A DNA stretch of 49,404 nt, from positions 1-49,404 of the forward strand of contig JAZHDG010000086.1 of NCBI GenBank assembly GCA_036584525.1, read 5' to 3'. This document shows, piece by piece, positions 40,865 to 49,091 of this stretch (positions are counted from its first letter, which is position 1; every line of letters starts with the position of its first letter). The notes below the pieces were generated by a model, which was not told where the DNA came from, ran no database searches, and saw only the letters and a program-made list of their open reading frames with translations. The position numbers and the translations under genes are program-made. Source of the DNA: UBA6181 sp016934015. GTDB taxonomy: Bacteria; Bacillota_I; Bacilli_A; Acholeplasmatales; Acholeplasmataceae.

Positions 40865-42538
40865 TTGAGTCAAATACGCTTTTTTGCCTTGGGTGGCCTT
40901 GGTGAAAACGGAAAAAACATGTATGTGGTCGAAGTAGACCAACAACTTTTTATACTAGATGCAGGGATAAAATACCCTGGACAAGAATTATATGGTGTCG
41001 ATGAAATCGTTCCAGATTACCGGATGTTAATCCGTGCAAAAGATCGGATTAAAGGCATCTTTTTATCGCATGCACATGAAGACCATATTGCAGCAATCCC
41101 ACATATTTTAAGAGACATGAATGTTCCAGTTTATGCTTCTAATTTTACGATGCAAATAGTTTTAGATATGTTAAAAGAAGAAGATATTTCGATTGATAAG
41201 TTAAAACTTCACACCATTACTCAAAATTCAATCATTAAATTCGGGAATGTTAAAGTGACCTTCTTTAATACGACGCATTCAATCCCTGAATCTGTTGGTA
41301 TCGCTATTCACACGGTTGATGGTGTAATCGTCTATACTTCTGATTTCACATTTGATCAAAGTAGTGATTTAATGTATCAAACTGATTTCAGAAAGATTAA
41401 TGAAATCGCTGAAAAAAACGTATTGATGTTACTTTCGGAATCATTAGGTTCAACATTAGAACTAAATGGTGGTGTTAGTTCAACTTTAAAACATAAATTA
41501 AATAGCATTTATACCAATGCTGAAGGACGCATCATTGTAACATTGTTCTCATCGGACTTAAGAAAGATTCAACGCATTGTCGACATTTCCTTGGCTCACC
41601 ATAAAAAGATTGCGATTATCGGTAGACGAGCTCAACGCATTGTTGATATTGCGATTCAAAGTGGCTATTTAAATATTCCTCAAGAATCATTAGTTAGCTT
41701 AAGATTTATTGATGATAAAAACAAAAATGATGATAAAGACATTGTCGCATTAGTCACAGGTAATCGGCACGAACCATTTTATATGCTTCAACGCATGTGT
41801 AAGAAGGCTGACCGACTCATTCATATTGGACCTGAAGATACAGTGATTTTAATGACACCTCCTGTACCAGGAACTGAAAAAATGGCAGCAAGAACACTGG
41901 ATGTATTATTTAGAAGTGATGCTCAAGTGAAACAAATCGATAAACGTTTATTGACTTCAGCTCATGCCACAGCCGATGAACTCAAAATGATGATGAATTT
42001 ACTTAAACCAAGATATGTAGTCCCAACGATTGGTGAATATCGCCATCAATATGGATTAAAACGGCTTGCTTTAGAAATCGGATATAAGAGCGAAGATGTC
42101 TTTTTAATGGATAATGGTGATGTTTTGACATTTGATGGAAAAGACACTTATGTTTCTAAAAATGATATCAATGTAGGTGAAATTTTAATTGATGGAACTG
42201 CTGTTGGTGATGTTAATGATTTTGTCATGAAAGATCGTGAATTACTCGCAGAAGATGGTGCATTACTCATCGTTTCACATATCAATCCTAAAACAAAACA
42301 AATTTTAGGAGATGTTAAAATTGTAACGAAGGGATTTGTATACGTCCAAGAGTCTGAAGAGCTCTTGAACCAAGTAAAAGAATTATTCCAAAAAATCAGT
42401 AAAAAACACTTGGAAAGTAAATATATCAATTGGAATGACTACAAGCGTGATGTTAGAAATGAAATCAACCATTTCATTTACCAACAAACAAGAAGAAGCC
42501 CAATCACAATACCTGTCATTATATCGACTGAAATATAA
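40865..42538 (+). CDS. rnj: Ribonuclease J
   Basis: 557 residues; starts with TTG 40865, 9 bases after AGGA, as no ATG fits upstream of the first motif. The metallo-beta-lactamase motif is SHAHEDH (68-74), with the later His in TTHSIPES and ASP/His residues in VYTSDFTFD. The beta-CASP part carries GRRAQRIVDIA and the C-terminal HAT/THAT-like segments (SAHATADEL), and a C-terminal domain of about 100 residues follows. It is a 5'-3' exonuclease and endonuclease in mRNA decay and rRNA processing. A terminator shared with rarA follows. Which paralogue (J1 or J2) cannot be told. Confidence 0.94.
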   Translation: MSQIRFFALGGLGENGKNMYVVEVDQQLFILDAGIKYPGQELYGVDEIVPDYRMLIRAKDRIKGIFLSHAHEDHIAAIPHILRDMNVPVYASNFTMQIVLDMLKEEDISIDKLKLHTITQNSIIKFGNVKVTFFNTTHSIPESVGIAIHTVDGVIVYTSDFTFDQSSDLMYQTDFRKINEIAEKNVLMLLSESLGSTLELNGGVSSTLKHKLNSIYTNAEGRIIVTLFSSDLRKIQRIVDISLAHHKKIAIIGRRAQRIVDIAIQSGYLNIPQESLVSLRFIDDKNKNDDKDIVALVTGNRHEPFYMLQRMCKKADRLIHIGPEDTVILMTPPVPGTEKMAARTLDVLFRSDAQVKQIDKRLLTSAHATADELKMMMNLLKPRYVVPTIGEYRHQYGLKRLALEIGYKSEDVFLMDNGDVLTFDGKDTYVSKNDINVGEILIDGTAVGDVNDFVMKDRELLAEDGALLIVSHINPKTKQILGDVKIVTKGFVYVQESEELLNQVKELFQKISKKHLESKYINWNDYKRDVRNEINHFIYQQTRRSPITIPVIISTEI

Positions 42539-42563
42539 CCATAATATAATGTAAAACGATAAA

Positions 42564-42597
42564 AAAGAACCAATCATTTGGTTCTTTATCTTTTTTT
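42564..42597. terminator. Bidirectional terminator between rnj and rarA
   Basis: AAAGAACCAA (42564-42573) pairs with TTGGTTCTTT (42578-42587), loop TCAT, flanked by A-rich and T-rich tracts. It overlaps the end of rarA. Confidence 0.88.
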
Positions 42598-43818
42598 ATG
42601 CTTCACTTTATCAATTTCTTTAAGTCTTTGAGCTAGAGCTTTCTCATAACTTGACTCTTCTTTAGGGTGATAATAAGTTTTATCAACGATTTTATCTGGA
42701 AGATATGTTTGATCGTTGATACTATTAATATCGTTATGAGGATAATGATATATTTCAGGTTTCAACTGAATCTTTCGATTACTTGCATGATCGGGAATAA
42801 CACCTGTATCTGTCTGTTCATATTCACTTAAGGCTTCATCAATGGCAGTTATTGCAGTATTTGATTTTGGTGATATGGCTAAATCAATGACGATATTGGC
42901 AAGCATGATTCTCGCTTCTGGAAATCCTACTTTTAAAGCTGCATCGCATGCGGATAACACTTTCCCTCCCATCAATGGGTTGGCTAATCCGATATCTTCA
43001 TAGGCAATAACTAAAAGTCTTCGGATAATGGATGGTAGGTCACCTAACGCAATGAGTCGTGCTAAATAATGGATTGAAGCATCCACATCAGAACCTCGAA
43101 TTGATTTTTGTAGTGCACTCAATAAGTCATAAAAATGGTCTTCATGGTCATCTAAATCATGATGCATTTTCCCAGCGATTCTTGAGATGGTTTGTGATTT
43201 AATCATATCACCATCTTCGAGTACTAAAGAAGCACTTTCAAGCAAGTTTAATGCTGTTCTAATTTCATGGTTTGAGTATCTTACAATTAAATCTAATGCT
43301 TGATTTTCAATTTTTAAATCAATATCAAGTGCTGATAAACCATTTTTTACAGCTAATTTAATCGCTTCATCATCGAGTTTTTTCACTTCATATAAATGAC
43401 ATCGTGATCGAATTGCCATATTAATGCTTTGATAAGGATTTAATGTGGTAATTCCAATGATAGTGGCATTCCCATTTTCCATAAATGGTAGAAGGTAATC
43501 TTGAATATCCGTTTTCATCCGGTGAATCTCATCCACAACAATCAATATATTATGATATGAAGTGGTGTCTAGTATACTTTTAAGTTTTGCTTTCGAATCT
43601 GTTGATGCGTTAAAAAAATAGGTATCTAAACCTGATTTAGTTGCAAATATATTCGCAATTGTCGTTTTTCCAGTTCCTGGAGGCCCATAGAGAATAAACG
43701 ACAAAAACTGTTTTTTATTTAACATTTGTGTTAAAACACCATCTGGTCCAACTAAATGATCTTGGCCATAGACTTGCTTAAATTCTGTTGGTCTTAAGCG
43801 GTATGCTAAAGGTTTCAT
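42586..43818 (-). CDS. rarA: Replication-associated recombination protein A (RarA/MgsA)
   Basis: 410 residues from ATG 43818. A codon 6 residues earlier (43836) lies in the -10 element TATAAT and cannot be the start. MKPLAYRLRPTEFKQVYGQDHLVGPDG is the RarA opening. Walker A GPPGTGKT (45-52), Walker B VDEIHR, the sensor T in IGITT, and the C-terminal MgsA domain with GSDVDASIHYLARLI and YEDIGLANP are complete. It is an AAA+ clamp-loader-like ATPase acting at stalled replication forks. SD GGGTGA. Confidence 0.95.
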   Translation of the reverse strand: MKPLAYRLRPTEFKQVYGQDHLVGPDGVLTQMLNKKQFLSFILYGPPGTGKTTIANIFATKSGLDTYFFNASTDSKAKLKSILDTTSYHNILIVVDEIHRMKTDIQDYLLPFMENGNATIIGITTLNPYQSINMAIRSRCHLYEVKKLDDEAIKLAVKNGLSALDIDLKIENQALDLIVRYSNHEIRTALNLLESASLVLEDGDMIKSQTISRIAGKMHHDLDDHEDHFYDLLSALQKSIRGSDVDASIHYLARLIALGDLPSIIRRLLVIAYEDIGLANPLMGGKVLSACDAALKVGFPEARIMLANIVIDLAISPKSNTAITAIDEALSEYEQTDTGVIPDHASNRKIQLKPEIYHYPHNDINSINDQTYLPDKIVDKTYYHPKEESSYEKALAQRLKEIDKVKHKKR

Positions 43819-43834
43819 GTTCTCACCCGAATCC

Positions 43835-43843
43835 ATTATAGCA
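43835..43843 (-). promoter_or_regulatory. rarA promoter (extended -10)
   Basis: Minus strand TGCTATAAT at 43843-43835, placing the RNA start about 10 bases from the ATG: a very short leader. Overlaps the apt promoter region. Confidence 0.75.
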
Positions 43844-43846
43844 TAC

Positions 43847-43875
43847 TTGTATAAATCGATAAAATCAGTTAAAAT
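43847..43875 (+). promoter_or_regulatory. apt promoter
   Basis: -35 TTGTAT (43847-43852), 17-bp spacer, -10 TAAAAT (43870-43875). A small GGCTT/AAGCC hairpin lies in the leader, beside the SD AAGGAAGGA. Confidence 0.65.
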
Positions 43876-43926
43876 ATGAGGGTAGACAACGGCTTTTTTT
43901 ATCTTAAGCCAAGGAAGGAATACAAT

Positions 43927-44439
43927 ATGGACTTAAAAAAATACATCGCAGATGTACCTGATTTTCCGAAAGAAGGCATTTTATTTCGAGACATTACCCC
44001 TCTCATGTTAAATGGGAAAGCTTATCAATATGCTGCAGATCAATTCACAGCATTTGCAAAAGAGAAAAAAGCAACTGTCATTGTAGGACCTGAAGCTCGA
44101 GGTTTTATTTTTGGATGCCCAGTTGCTGCAACTTTAGGTATAGGGTTCGCTCCTGTAAGAAAACCTGGTAAACTCCCAAGAGAAGCAGTGGCAGTAGAAT
44201 ATGACTTAGAATATGGTTCAAATACTTTATGCTTGCACGCAGATGCCGTTAAAAAAGGCGATCGTGTGCTGATTATTGATGATTTACTCGCAACTGGTGG
44301 TACTATGGAAGCAACCATTGAACTCGTCAAAAAACTAGGTGGCGAGGTTGTAGGTTTAGCATTTTTAATTGAACTATCCGACTTAAACGGTCGAGATAAA
44401 TTACATAACCACGATATTTTAACACTCATTACCTATTAA
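43927..44439 (+). CDS. apt: Adenine phosphoribosyltransferase
   Basis: 170 residues from ATG 43927; the open frame upstream is the leader, and AAGGAAGG lies before the ATG. It makes AMP from adenine and PRPP. IADVPDFPKEGILFRDITPLML is the opening, VGPEARGFIFGCPVAATLG and RKPGKLPRE lie in the base-binding hood, and VLIIDDLLATGGTMEA is the PRPP loop. It is the first gene of apt-rel-dtd, a common Firmicute order. Confidence 0.97.
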   Translation: MDLKKYIADVPDFPKEGILFRDITPLMLNGKAYQYAADQFTAFAKEKKATVIVGPEARGFIFGCPVAATLGIGFAPVRKPGKLPREAVAVEYDLEYGSNTLCLHADAVKKGDRVLIIDDLLATGGTMEATIELVKKLGGEVVGLAFLIELSDLNGRDKLHNHDILTLITY

Positions 44440-44448
44440 GAGGTATTT

Positions 44449-46626
44449 ATGACAGATCCACTATACACTTCCCTTTGTGAATCTTTTCGTTCATATATTG
44501 AACGCGAATCGGACATTAAGCTGATTGAAAAGGCTTATTTTTTAGCGAAGGATAAACACGAAGGACAAGCACGAAAGAGTGGAGAACCTTATATTACCCA
44601 TCCTGTTGCGGTTGCTAAAATATTAACTGAGTTACATAGTGGACCTGCAACAATTATTGCTGCATTACTCCATGATACGGTTGAAGATACCGCATTAACA
44701 TTGAAAGATGTTGAAAAAATGTTTGGTACAGATATTGCTCAACTCGTTGATGGTGTAACTAAAATTGGTAAATTATCATTTAATACCAAAGCATCTCAAG
44801 CCGATAATCATCAAAAAATGTTATTAGCCATGGCAAAAGACATTCGTGTCGTCTTAATAAAGATTGCAGATCGTTTGCATAACATGCGGACTTTAGACTC
44901 TATGAGTCCAGAAAAACAGTATAAGATTGCGACAGAAACTCTTGAAATTTATGCACCACTTGCTCATCGTCTTGGGATATTTAGAATTAAAGCGGAGCTT
45001 GAAGATAAAGCTTTAAGATATACTGATCCACCGATGTATTATCGTGTGTCCAATTTAATTCAAGCAAAAAAATCTGAACGTGAAAAATCAATTAATAAAG
45101 TTATTGAACACATCAATGGTTTATTTGAAGACTCCGAATTAAAAAACTTTGAAATCAAAGGACGTATTAAAAATATTTACAGTATCTACAAAAAAATGGT
45201 TCGAGATGAACGTGAATTTGAAGATATTTACGACTTATTAGCCGTAAGAATTACTGTCGATCGGATTGAAACTTGTTATCAAGCATTAGGGATTATCCAT
45301 GCAAATTTCACGCCAATTCCTCGACGATTTAAAGATTATATTGCAGTTCCAAAACCAAATATGTATCAATCCCTTCATACGACAGTCTTGTCTGAAGAAG
45401 GAACTCTTTTCGAAGTTCAAATTCGAACCACTGAAATGGATGATATTGCTGAATATGGGATTGCAGCACACTGGGCTTATAAAGAAAATAAACAATACTC
45501 TAAAGAAAGAGAGCAATTTGAAATTGCTCAAAAGCTGAAGTGGTATGGCGAACTTTTAAAAATGAGTGAGGACACTGATGAAACTGGCGGTGGTGCTGAA
45601 GAATTCGTTGGAACCGTTAAAGGCGATATTTTGGATGCGAATGTTTACGTCTTCACGCCAAAAGGTGAAGTTATTGAGTTACCTAAAGGATCAACACCGA
45701 TTGATTTTGCTTACCGAATTCACACCGATGTTGGAAATAAAATGGTTGGAGCTCTTGTAAATAATCGAATTGTACCATTGGAATATGAGTTAAATACTGG
45801 GGATATAGTCAGTGTTAAAATTAATAAAAATTCTTTTGGCCCTTCTGAAGATTGGTTGAAGATTGTTAAATCTTCACACGCAAAACATAAGATTAAGGGT
45901 TATTTGAACATGCTCAATCGCGATCGATTGATTCAAATGGGTAAAGAACAACTCGAAAGAGAATTTACAGCAAATAAAATTACGGATTCAATCGATGATG
46001 CTTTTGTTAAAAAACATTTTGAAAAAAATATGATATTAACGGTTACTGAGCTACATCTTGAAATTGGTAAAGGAAATTTAAGTACAAAGACAGTTGTTAG
46101 TAAAGTGCTTGGTCAAGAAACAGACCGCGAAATGCTTTTACAACGTCAAATGGAAAAAGCATCAAGACAACTAACGACACACAGTGAAACTGGCGTTGTC
46201 ATTGAAGGATTATCATCTCCACAATTAAAACTTGCAAATTGTTGTTTACCGATTCCTGGAGACCCAATTATTGGTTACGTTAGTAAACAATCGGGTATTG
46301 TGATTCACGCAACGTTTTGTCCAAACTGTAAACAATTTGAAGAAAATCGTTTGATTGAAGCTTTTTGGTCACCAAACATTACGAGAAAATATGCCACTTG
46401 GATTAAGATTATTGGAACAAATCGTCCAACGTTAGTTCCTGATGTGATTACGACAGTCAACGCATCATCGATTGCTATTGCAGAAATTAGCGCGATGATT
46501 ACACAACAATTAGAAAATATCATTAAAATCAAGGTCTCAATTACAAGCGCACAAGCTTTAGAAACATTGATGGTGAATCTTCGAAAAGTCACCGATGTTT
46601 ATTTAGTTGAGAGGGATTTCAAATGA
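44449..46626 (+). CDS. rel: Bifunctional (p)ppGpp synthetase/hydrolase (Rel)
   Basis: 725 residues. The HD hydrolase domain has ALLHDTVEDT (H75-D76) and RLHNMRTLD. The synthetase domain has RIKNIYSIYKKM, RFKDYIAVPKPNMYQSLHT (the RxKD form, as in bifunctional enzymes) and FEVQIRTTEMD. TGS is VFTPKGEVIELPKGSTPIDFAY, and a zinc-finger-like segment KLANCCLPIPGDPI and an ACT domain end the protein. All catalytic parts look intact. It sets the stringent response. It overlaps dtd by ATGA. SD AGAGGT. Confidence 0.97.
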   Translation: MTDPLYTSLCESFRSYIERESDIKLIEKAYFLAKDKHEGQARKSGEPYITHPVAVAKILTELHSGPATIIAALLHDTVEDTALTLKDVEKMFGTDIAQLVDGVTKIGKLSFNTKASQADNHQKMLLAMAKDIRVVLIKIADRLHNMRTLDSMSPEKQYKIATETLEIYAPLAHRLGIFRIKAELEDKALRYTDPPMYYRVSNLIQAKKSEREKSINKVIEHINGLFEDSELKNFEIKGRIKNIYSIYKKMVRDEREFEDIYDLLAVRITVDRIETCYQALGIIHANFTPIPRRFKDYIAVPKPNMYQSLHTTVLSEEGTLFEVQIRTTEMDDIAEYGIAAHWAYKENKQYSKEREQFEIAQKLKWYGELLKMSEDTDETGGGAEEFVGTVKGDILDANVYVFTPKGEVIELPKGSTPIDFAYRIHTDVGNKMVGALVNNRIVPLEYELNTGDIVSVKINKNSFGPSEDWLKIVKSSHAKHKIKGYLNMLNRDRLIQMGKEQLEREFTANKITDSIDDAFVKKHFEKNMILTVTELHLEIGKGNLSTKTVVSKVLGQETDREMLLQRQMEKASRQLTTHSETGVVIEGLSSPQLKLANCCLPIPGDPIIGYVSKQSGIVIHATFCPNCKQFEENRLIEAFWSPNITRKYATWIKIIGTNRPTLVPDVITTVNASSIAIAEISAMITQQLENIIKIKVSITSAQALETLMVNLRKVTDVYLVERDFK

Positions 46627-47057
46627 GAGCTATCATCCAAAGGGTAAAAGAAGCGTCTGTTGAAATTGATCAAAGTATCTATGCATCTATAAGTCAAGGC
46701 TATCTTATTTATTTAGGGATTCATATCGATGATGATTTGAAAAAGACATATCAAATGGCAGATAAGATTCATAATTTACGTATATTTGAAGATGAAAATG
46801 AGAAGATGAACTTAAATTTAAAGACAATTAATGGAGAAATCTTAGTGATTTCACAATTTACATTGTATGGTGATACCAAAGGCAATAATCGTCCTTCATT
46901 TATAGAAGCTGCAAAACCAGACTTCGCCATCCCTCTTTATGAGGCCTTCATTGAGCGTTTAAGTCTACACCATCCAGTGAAATCCGGTATTTTTGGAAGT
47001 CATATGGTTGTTTCATCAAAAAATGATGGTCCAGTCACCATTCAAATTGAATTATAA
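46623..47057 (+). CDS. dtd: D-aminoacyl-tRNA deacylase
   Basis: 144 residues. It removes D-amino acids (notably D-Tyr) and glycine from mischarged tRNA. MRAIIQRVKEASVEID, SQFTLYGDTKGNNRPSF with the catalytic SQxTL, and the C-terminal NDGPVT (Gly-cis-Pro) are intact. The ATG overlaps the rel stop. A strong promoter for the next transcript begins 1 bp after its stop. Confidence 0.96.
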   Translation: MRAIIQRVKEASVEIDQSIYASISQGYLIYLGIHIDDDLKKTYQMADKIHNLRIFEDENEKMNLNLKTINGEILVISQFTLYGDTKGNNRPSFIEAAKPDFAIPLYEAFIERLSLHHPVKSGIFGSHMVVSSKNDGPVTIQIEL

Positions 47058-47086
47058 TTGACAAAAATACGATTTTAAGATATGAT
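47058..47086 (+). promoter_or_regulatory. Promoter of the His T-box operon
   Basis: -35 TTGACA (47058-47063, consensus), 17-bp spacer, -10 TATGAT (47081-47086). Confidence 0.85.
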
Positions 47087-47099
47087 TGTATTAGAATTT

Positions 47100-47242
47100 C
47101 ATCGTCTGTGATAAGGGCTTTATAATGCATATTATAAGAGGTGACACCCTTTGAGACATTCACAAATTGAGGGCTAGATATTTCTAGAACTAAGGTGGTA
47201 CCGCGTAATTATACGTCCTTAGATGTTTTTAAGGACGTTTTT
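47100..47242 (+). promoter_or_regulatory. T-box leader responding to tRNA-His, with short Stem I
   Basis: T-box core AAGGTGGTACCGCG at 47192-47205. Specifier CAC (47145-47147) lies in GTGACACCCTTTGAG, giving His. Stem I seems to span only about 55 nt: AAGG/CCTT at the base and a simple 7-bp hairpin TTATAAT-GCAT-ATTATAA (47120-47137), without the usual AG bulge and distal loop. The terminator is ACGTCCTTA (47213-47221) with TAAGGACGT (47230-47238) and a T run. Confidence 0.92.
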
Positions 47243-47259
47243 ATATTGTGAGGAAGAAA

Positions 47260-47853
47260 TTGAGAGATAAGAAAAAGCTTCGTCTACCAAATCATGAGTT
47301 TGGAGACTATCTGCTTCGCGAAATCGAAGTGAAAGATTATCAAGATATGTTTGAGTATGGATCAAATCCCGAAGTCACGAAGTACTTGAATTGGGGACCA
47401 TTTGTACTTCCAGTTGAAGCGAAAAGATCAATAAAGTTCATCTTCATGCCTCGATTAAAAAGGGGTTTACCCATTGGTTATGCGATAGTTGATCTAAAAA
47501 AACATAAAATGATTGGTACGATTGACTATCACACGAAGCATGATAAAGATCAAAGTGTAGAAATTGGTTACGCACTCCATGAAGATTATTGGAATCAAGG
47601 CATTATGAGCCATGCGCTTCAATACATGATTGATTTAGGATTTCATCATTTTGAATATAAAAAATTAAGAATTAGACATATGCTCGATAATGTCGCATCA
47701 GAAAAAATTATCAAAAAAACACCGTTTCGATTTACGGAAGAAACTTTGTTTCAATTAAAAAAATTGCGTGATAAACGTTTGGTCACATTAAAGAATTATG
47801 AATTAACCAAGGAGGAATACGATGAGTATCAACAGAGTCAAAGGAACCTATGA
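47260..47853 (+). CDS. GNAT acetyltransferase (RimJ/RimL-like) in the his T-box operon
   Basis: 197 residues if it starts at TTG 47260, 6 bases after GAGG; GTG 47248, inside the SD, is the alternative. LPNHEFGDYLLREIEVKDYQDMFEYGSNPEVTKYLNWGPF is the opening of the RimJ/RimL N-acetyltransferase group. IGYALHEDYWNQGIMSHALQYMI (acetyl-CoA loop) and KKLRIRHMLDNVASEKIIKK are its core. It acetylates an amine on a protein, amino acid or drug; the substrate is unknown. It lies between the T-box and hisS, overlaps hisS by 32 bp and is thus under tRNA-His control. Confidence 0.88.
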   Translation: MRDKKKLRLPNHEFGDYLLREIEVKDYQDMFEYGSNPEVTKYLNWGPFVLPVEAKRSIKFIFMPRLKRGLPIGYAIVDLKKHKMIGTIDYHTKHDKDQSVEIGYALHEDYWNQGIMSHALQYMIDLGFHHFEYKKLRIRHMLDNVASEKIIKKTPFRFTEETLFQLKKLRDKRLVTLKNYELTKEEYDEYQQSQRNL

Positions 47854-49090
47854 TGTTTTACCCCAAGAATCTTATAAATGGCAAGCTTTAGAGGATATTA
47901 TCCGTAAAACATTAACATTATATAACTATAAAGAAATGCGTACTCCGATGATGGAATATAGCGAAGTTTTTCATCGCCAATCTGAATTATCTGACATGGT
48001 AACTAAAGAAACATATGATTTTTTAGATCGTGGAGATCGCAAATTAACTTTAAGACCTGAAGGAACTGCAGGTGTCATTCGCAGTTATGTCGAAAATAAA
48101 TTATATGCTTCTCAAGAACTCGAAAAAATATTTTATATTGGTCCTAATTTTCGTTATGAACGCCCTCAAAAAGGCAGATATCGTCAGTTCTATCAATTTG
48201 GTGTTGAAGCCATTGGTACAGTAAATCCACAACTTGATAGTGAAATGATTATCCTTGCTTATGATTTTATCCGTCGCCTTGGATTAAAAGGTGTAAGAGT
48301 TAGAATCAATACGCTTGGTGATGATGCATCAAGAAGAGCCTATCAAGAAGCTTTGGAGTCTCATTTTAGACCTCATGTGCATACTTTATGCCGAGATTGC
48401 CAAGAAAGAATTGATAAGAATCCACTTCGGATTCTAGACTGTAAGATTGATCAACACCACGTAGCTGTTAAAAAAGCACCAGTTCCACTGGATCACTTAA
48501 ATAGTGAATCAAAAGCTTATTTTGATGAAGTTATAAAACATTTAGAAGCTGTGGGAATTGTTTATGAAATTGCACCTAAATTGGTGAGAGGTCTCGATTA
48601 TTATAGTCACACAGTATTTGAAATTGAAGCAGATATTGAAGGTTTTGGTGCTCAAAATGTTTTGGGTGGTGGCGGTCGATACCAAAGCTTAGTGAAAGAA
48701 CTTGGTGGACCTGATTTAGGTGGTATTGGTTTTGCATGTGGCATGGAAAGATTATTATTAGCTCTAGAAGCTGAACATATCGAACTTGTTAAAGAAAAAT
48801 CACTTGATGCATATATCTTAGTTCTTGATGATTCTCTTAAAACATTCGCATCAAAAGTTTTATACGATTTAAGACATCAAGATTTACAAAGTGATATTAA
48901 TTATTCGTTCAAAAGCTTTAAGGGTCAACTCAAACACGCTTTAAAGATGGAAGCAAGATATTTAGTCATTATCGGTCAAGATGAATATCAACAAGGATTT
49001 GTAGGAATTAAGGATACACAAACAGAAGTGCAAGAAAATATAAAGATTTCAGAAATCACACAATATCTTAAGGAAAAAGTAGGTAAATAA
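47822..49090 (+). CDS. hisS: Histidyl-tRNA synthetase
   Basis: 422 residues, class II. Motif 1 region lies in NRVKGTYDVLPQESYKWQ, motif 2 in RPEGTAGVIRSYVENK...FRYERPQKGRYRQFYQFG, the histidine-binding LVRGLDYYSHTVFEI near residue 256, and motif 3 in GGIGFACGMERLLLALE. The C-terminal anticodon-binding domain is present. SD AGGAGGAATACG is inside the GNAT gene. aspS follows after 1 bp. The his-asp synthetase order under a His T-box is common in Firmicutes. Confidence 0.97.
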   Translation: MSINRVKGTYDVLPQESYKWQALEDIIRKTLTLYNYKEMRTPMMEYSEVFHRQSELSDMVTKETYDFLDRGDRKLTLRPEGTAGVIRSYVENKLYASQELEKIFYIGPNFRYERPQKGRYRQFYQFGVEAIGTVNPQLDSEMIILAYDFIRRLGLKGVRVRINTLGDDASRRAYQEALESHFRPHVHTLCRDCQERIDKNPLRILDCKIDQHHVAVKKAPVPLDHLNSESKAYFDEVIKHLEAVGIVYEIAPKLVRGLDYYSHTVFEIEADIEGFGAQNVLGGGGRYQSLVKELGGPDLGGIGFACGMERLLLALEAEHIELVKEKSLDAYILVLDDSLKTFASKVLYDLRHQDLQSDINYSFKSFKGQLKHALKMEARYLVIIGQDEYQQGFVGIKDTQTEVQENIKISEITQYLKEKVGK

Positions 49091-49091
49091 C

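Noticed and set aside
43819..43836. Earlier ATG for rarA
   Set aside because: It overlaps the TATAAT -10 element, so it would not be in the transcript.
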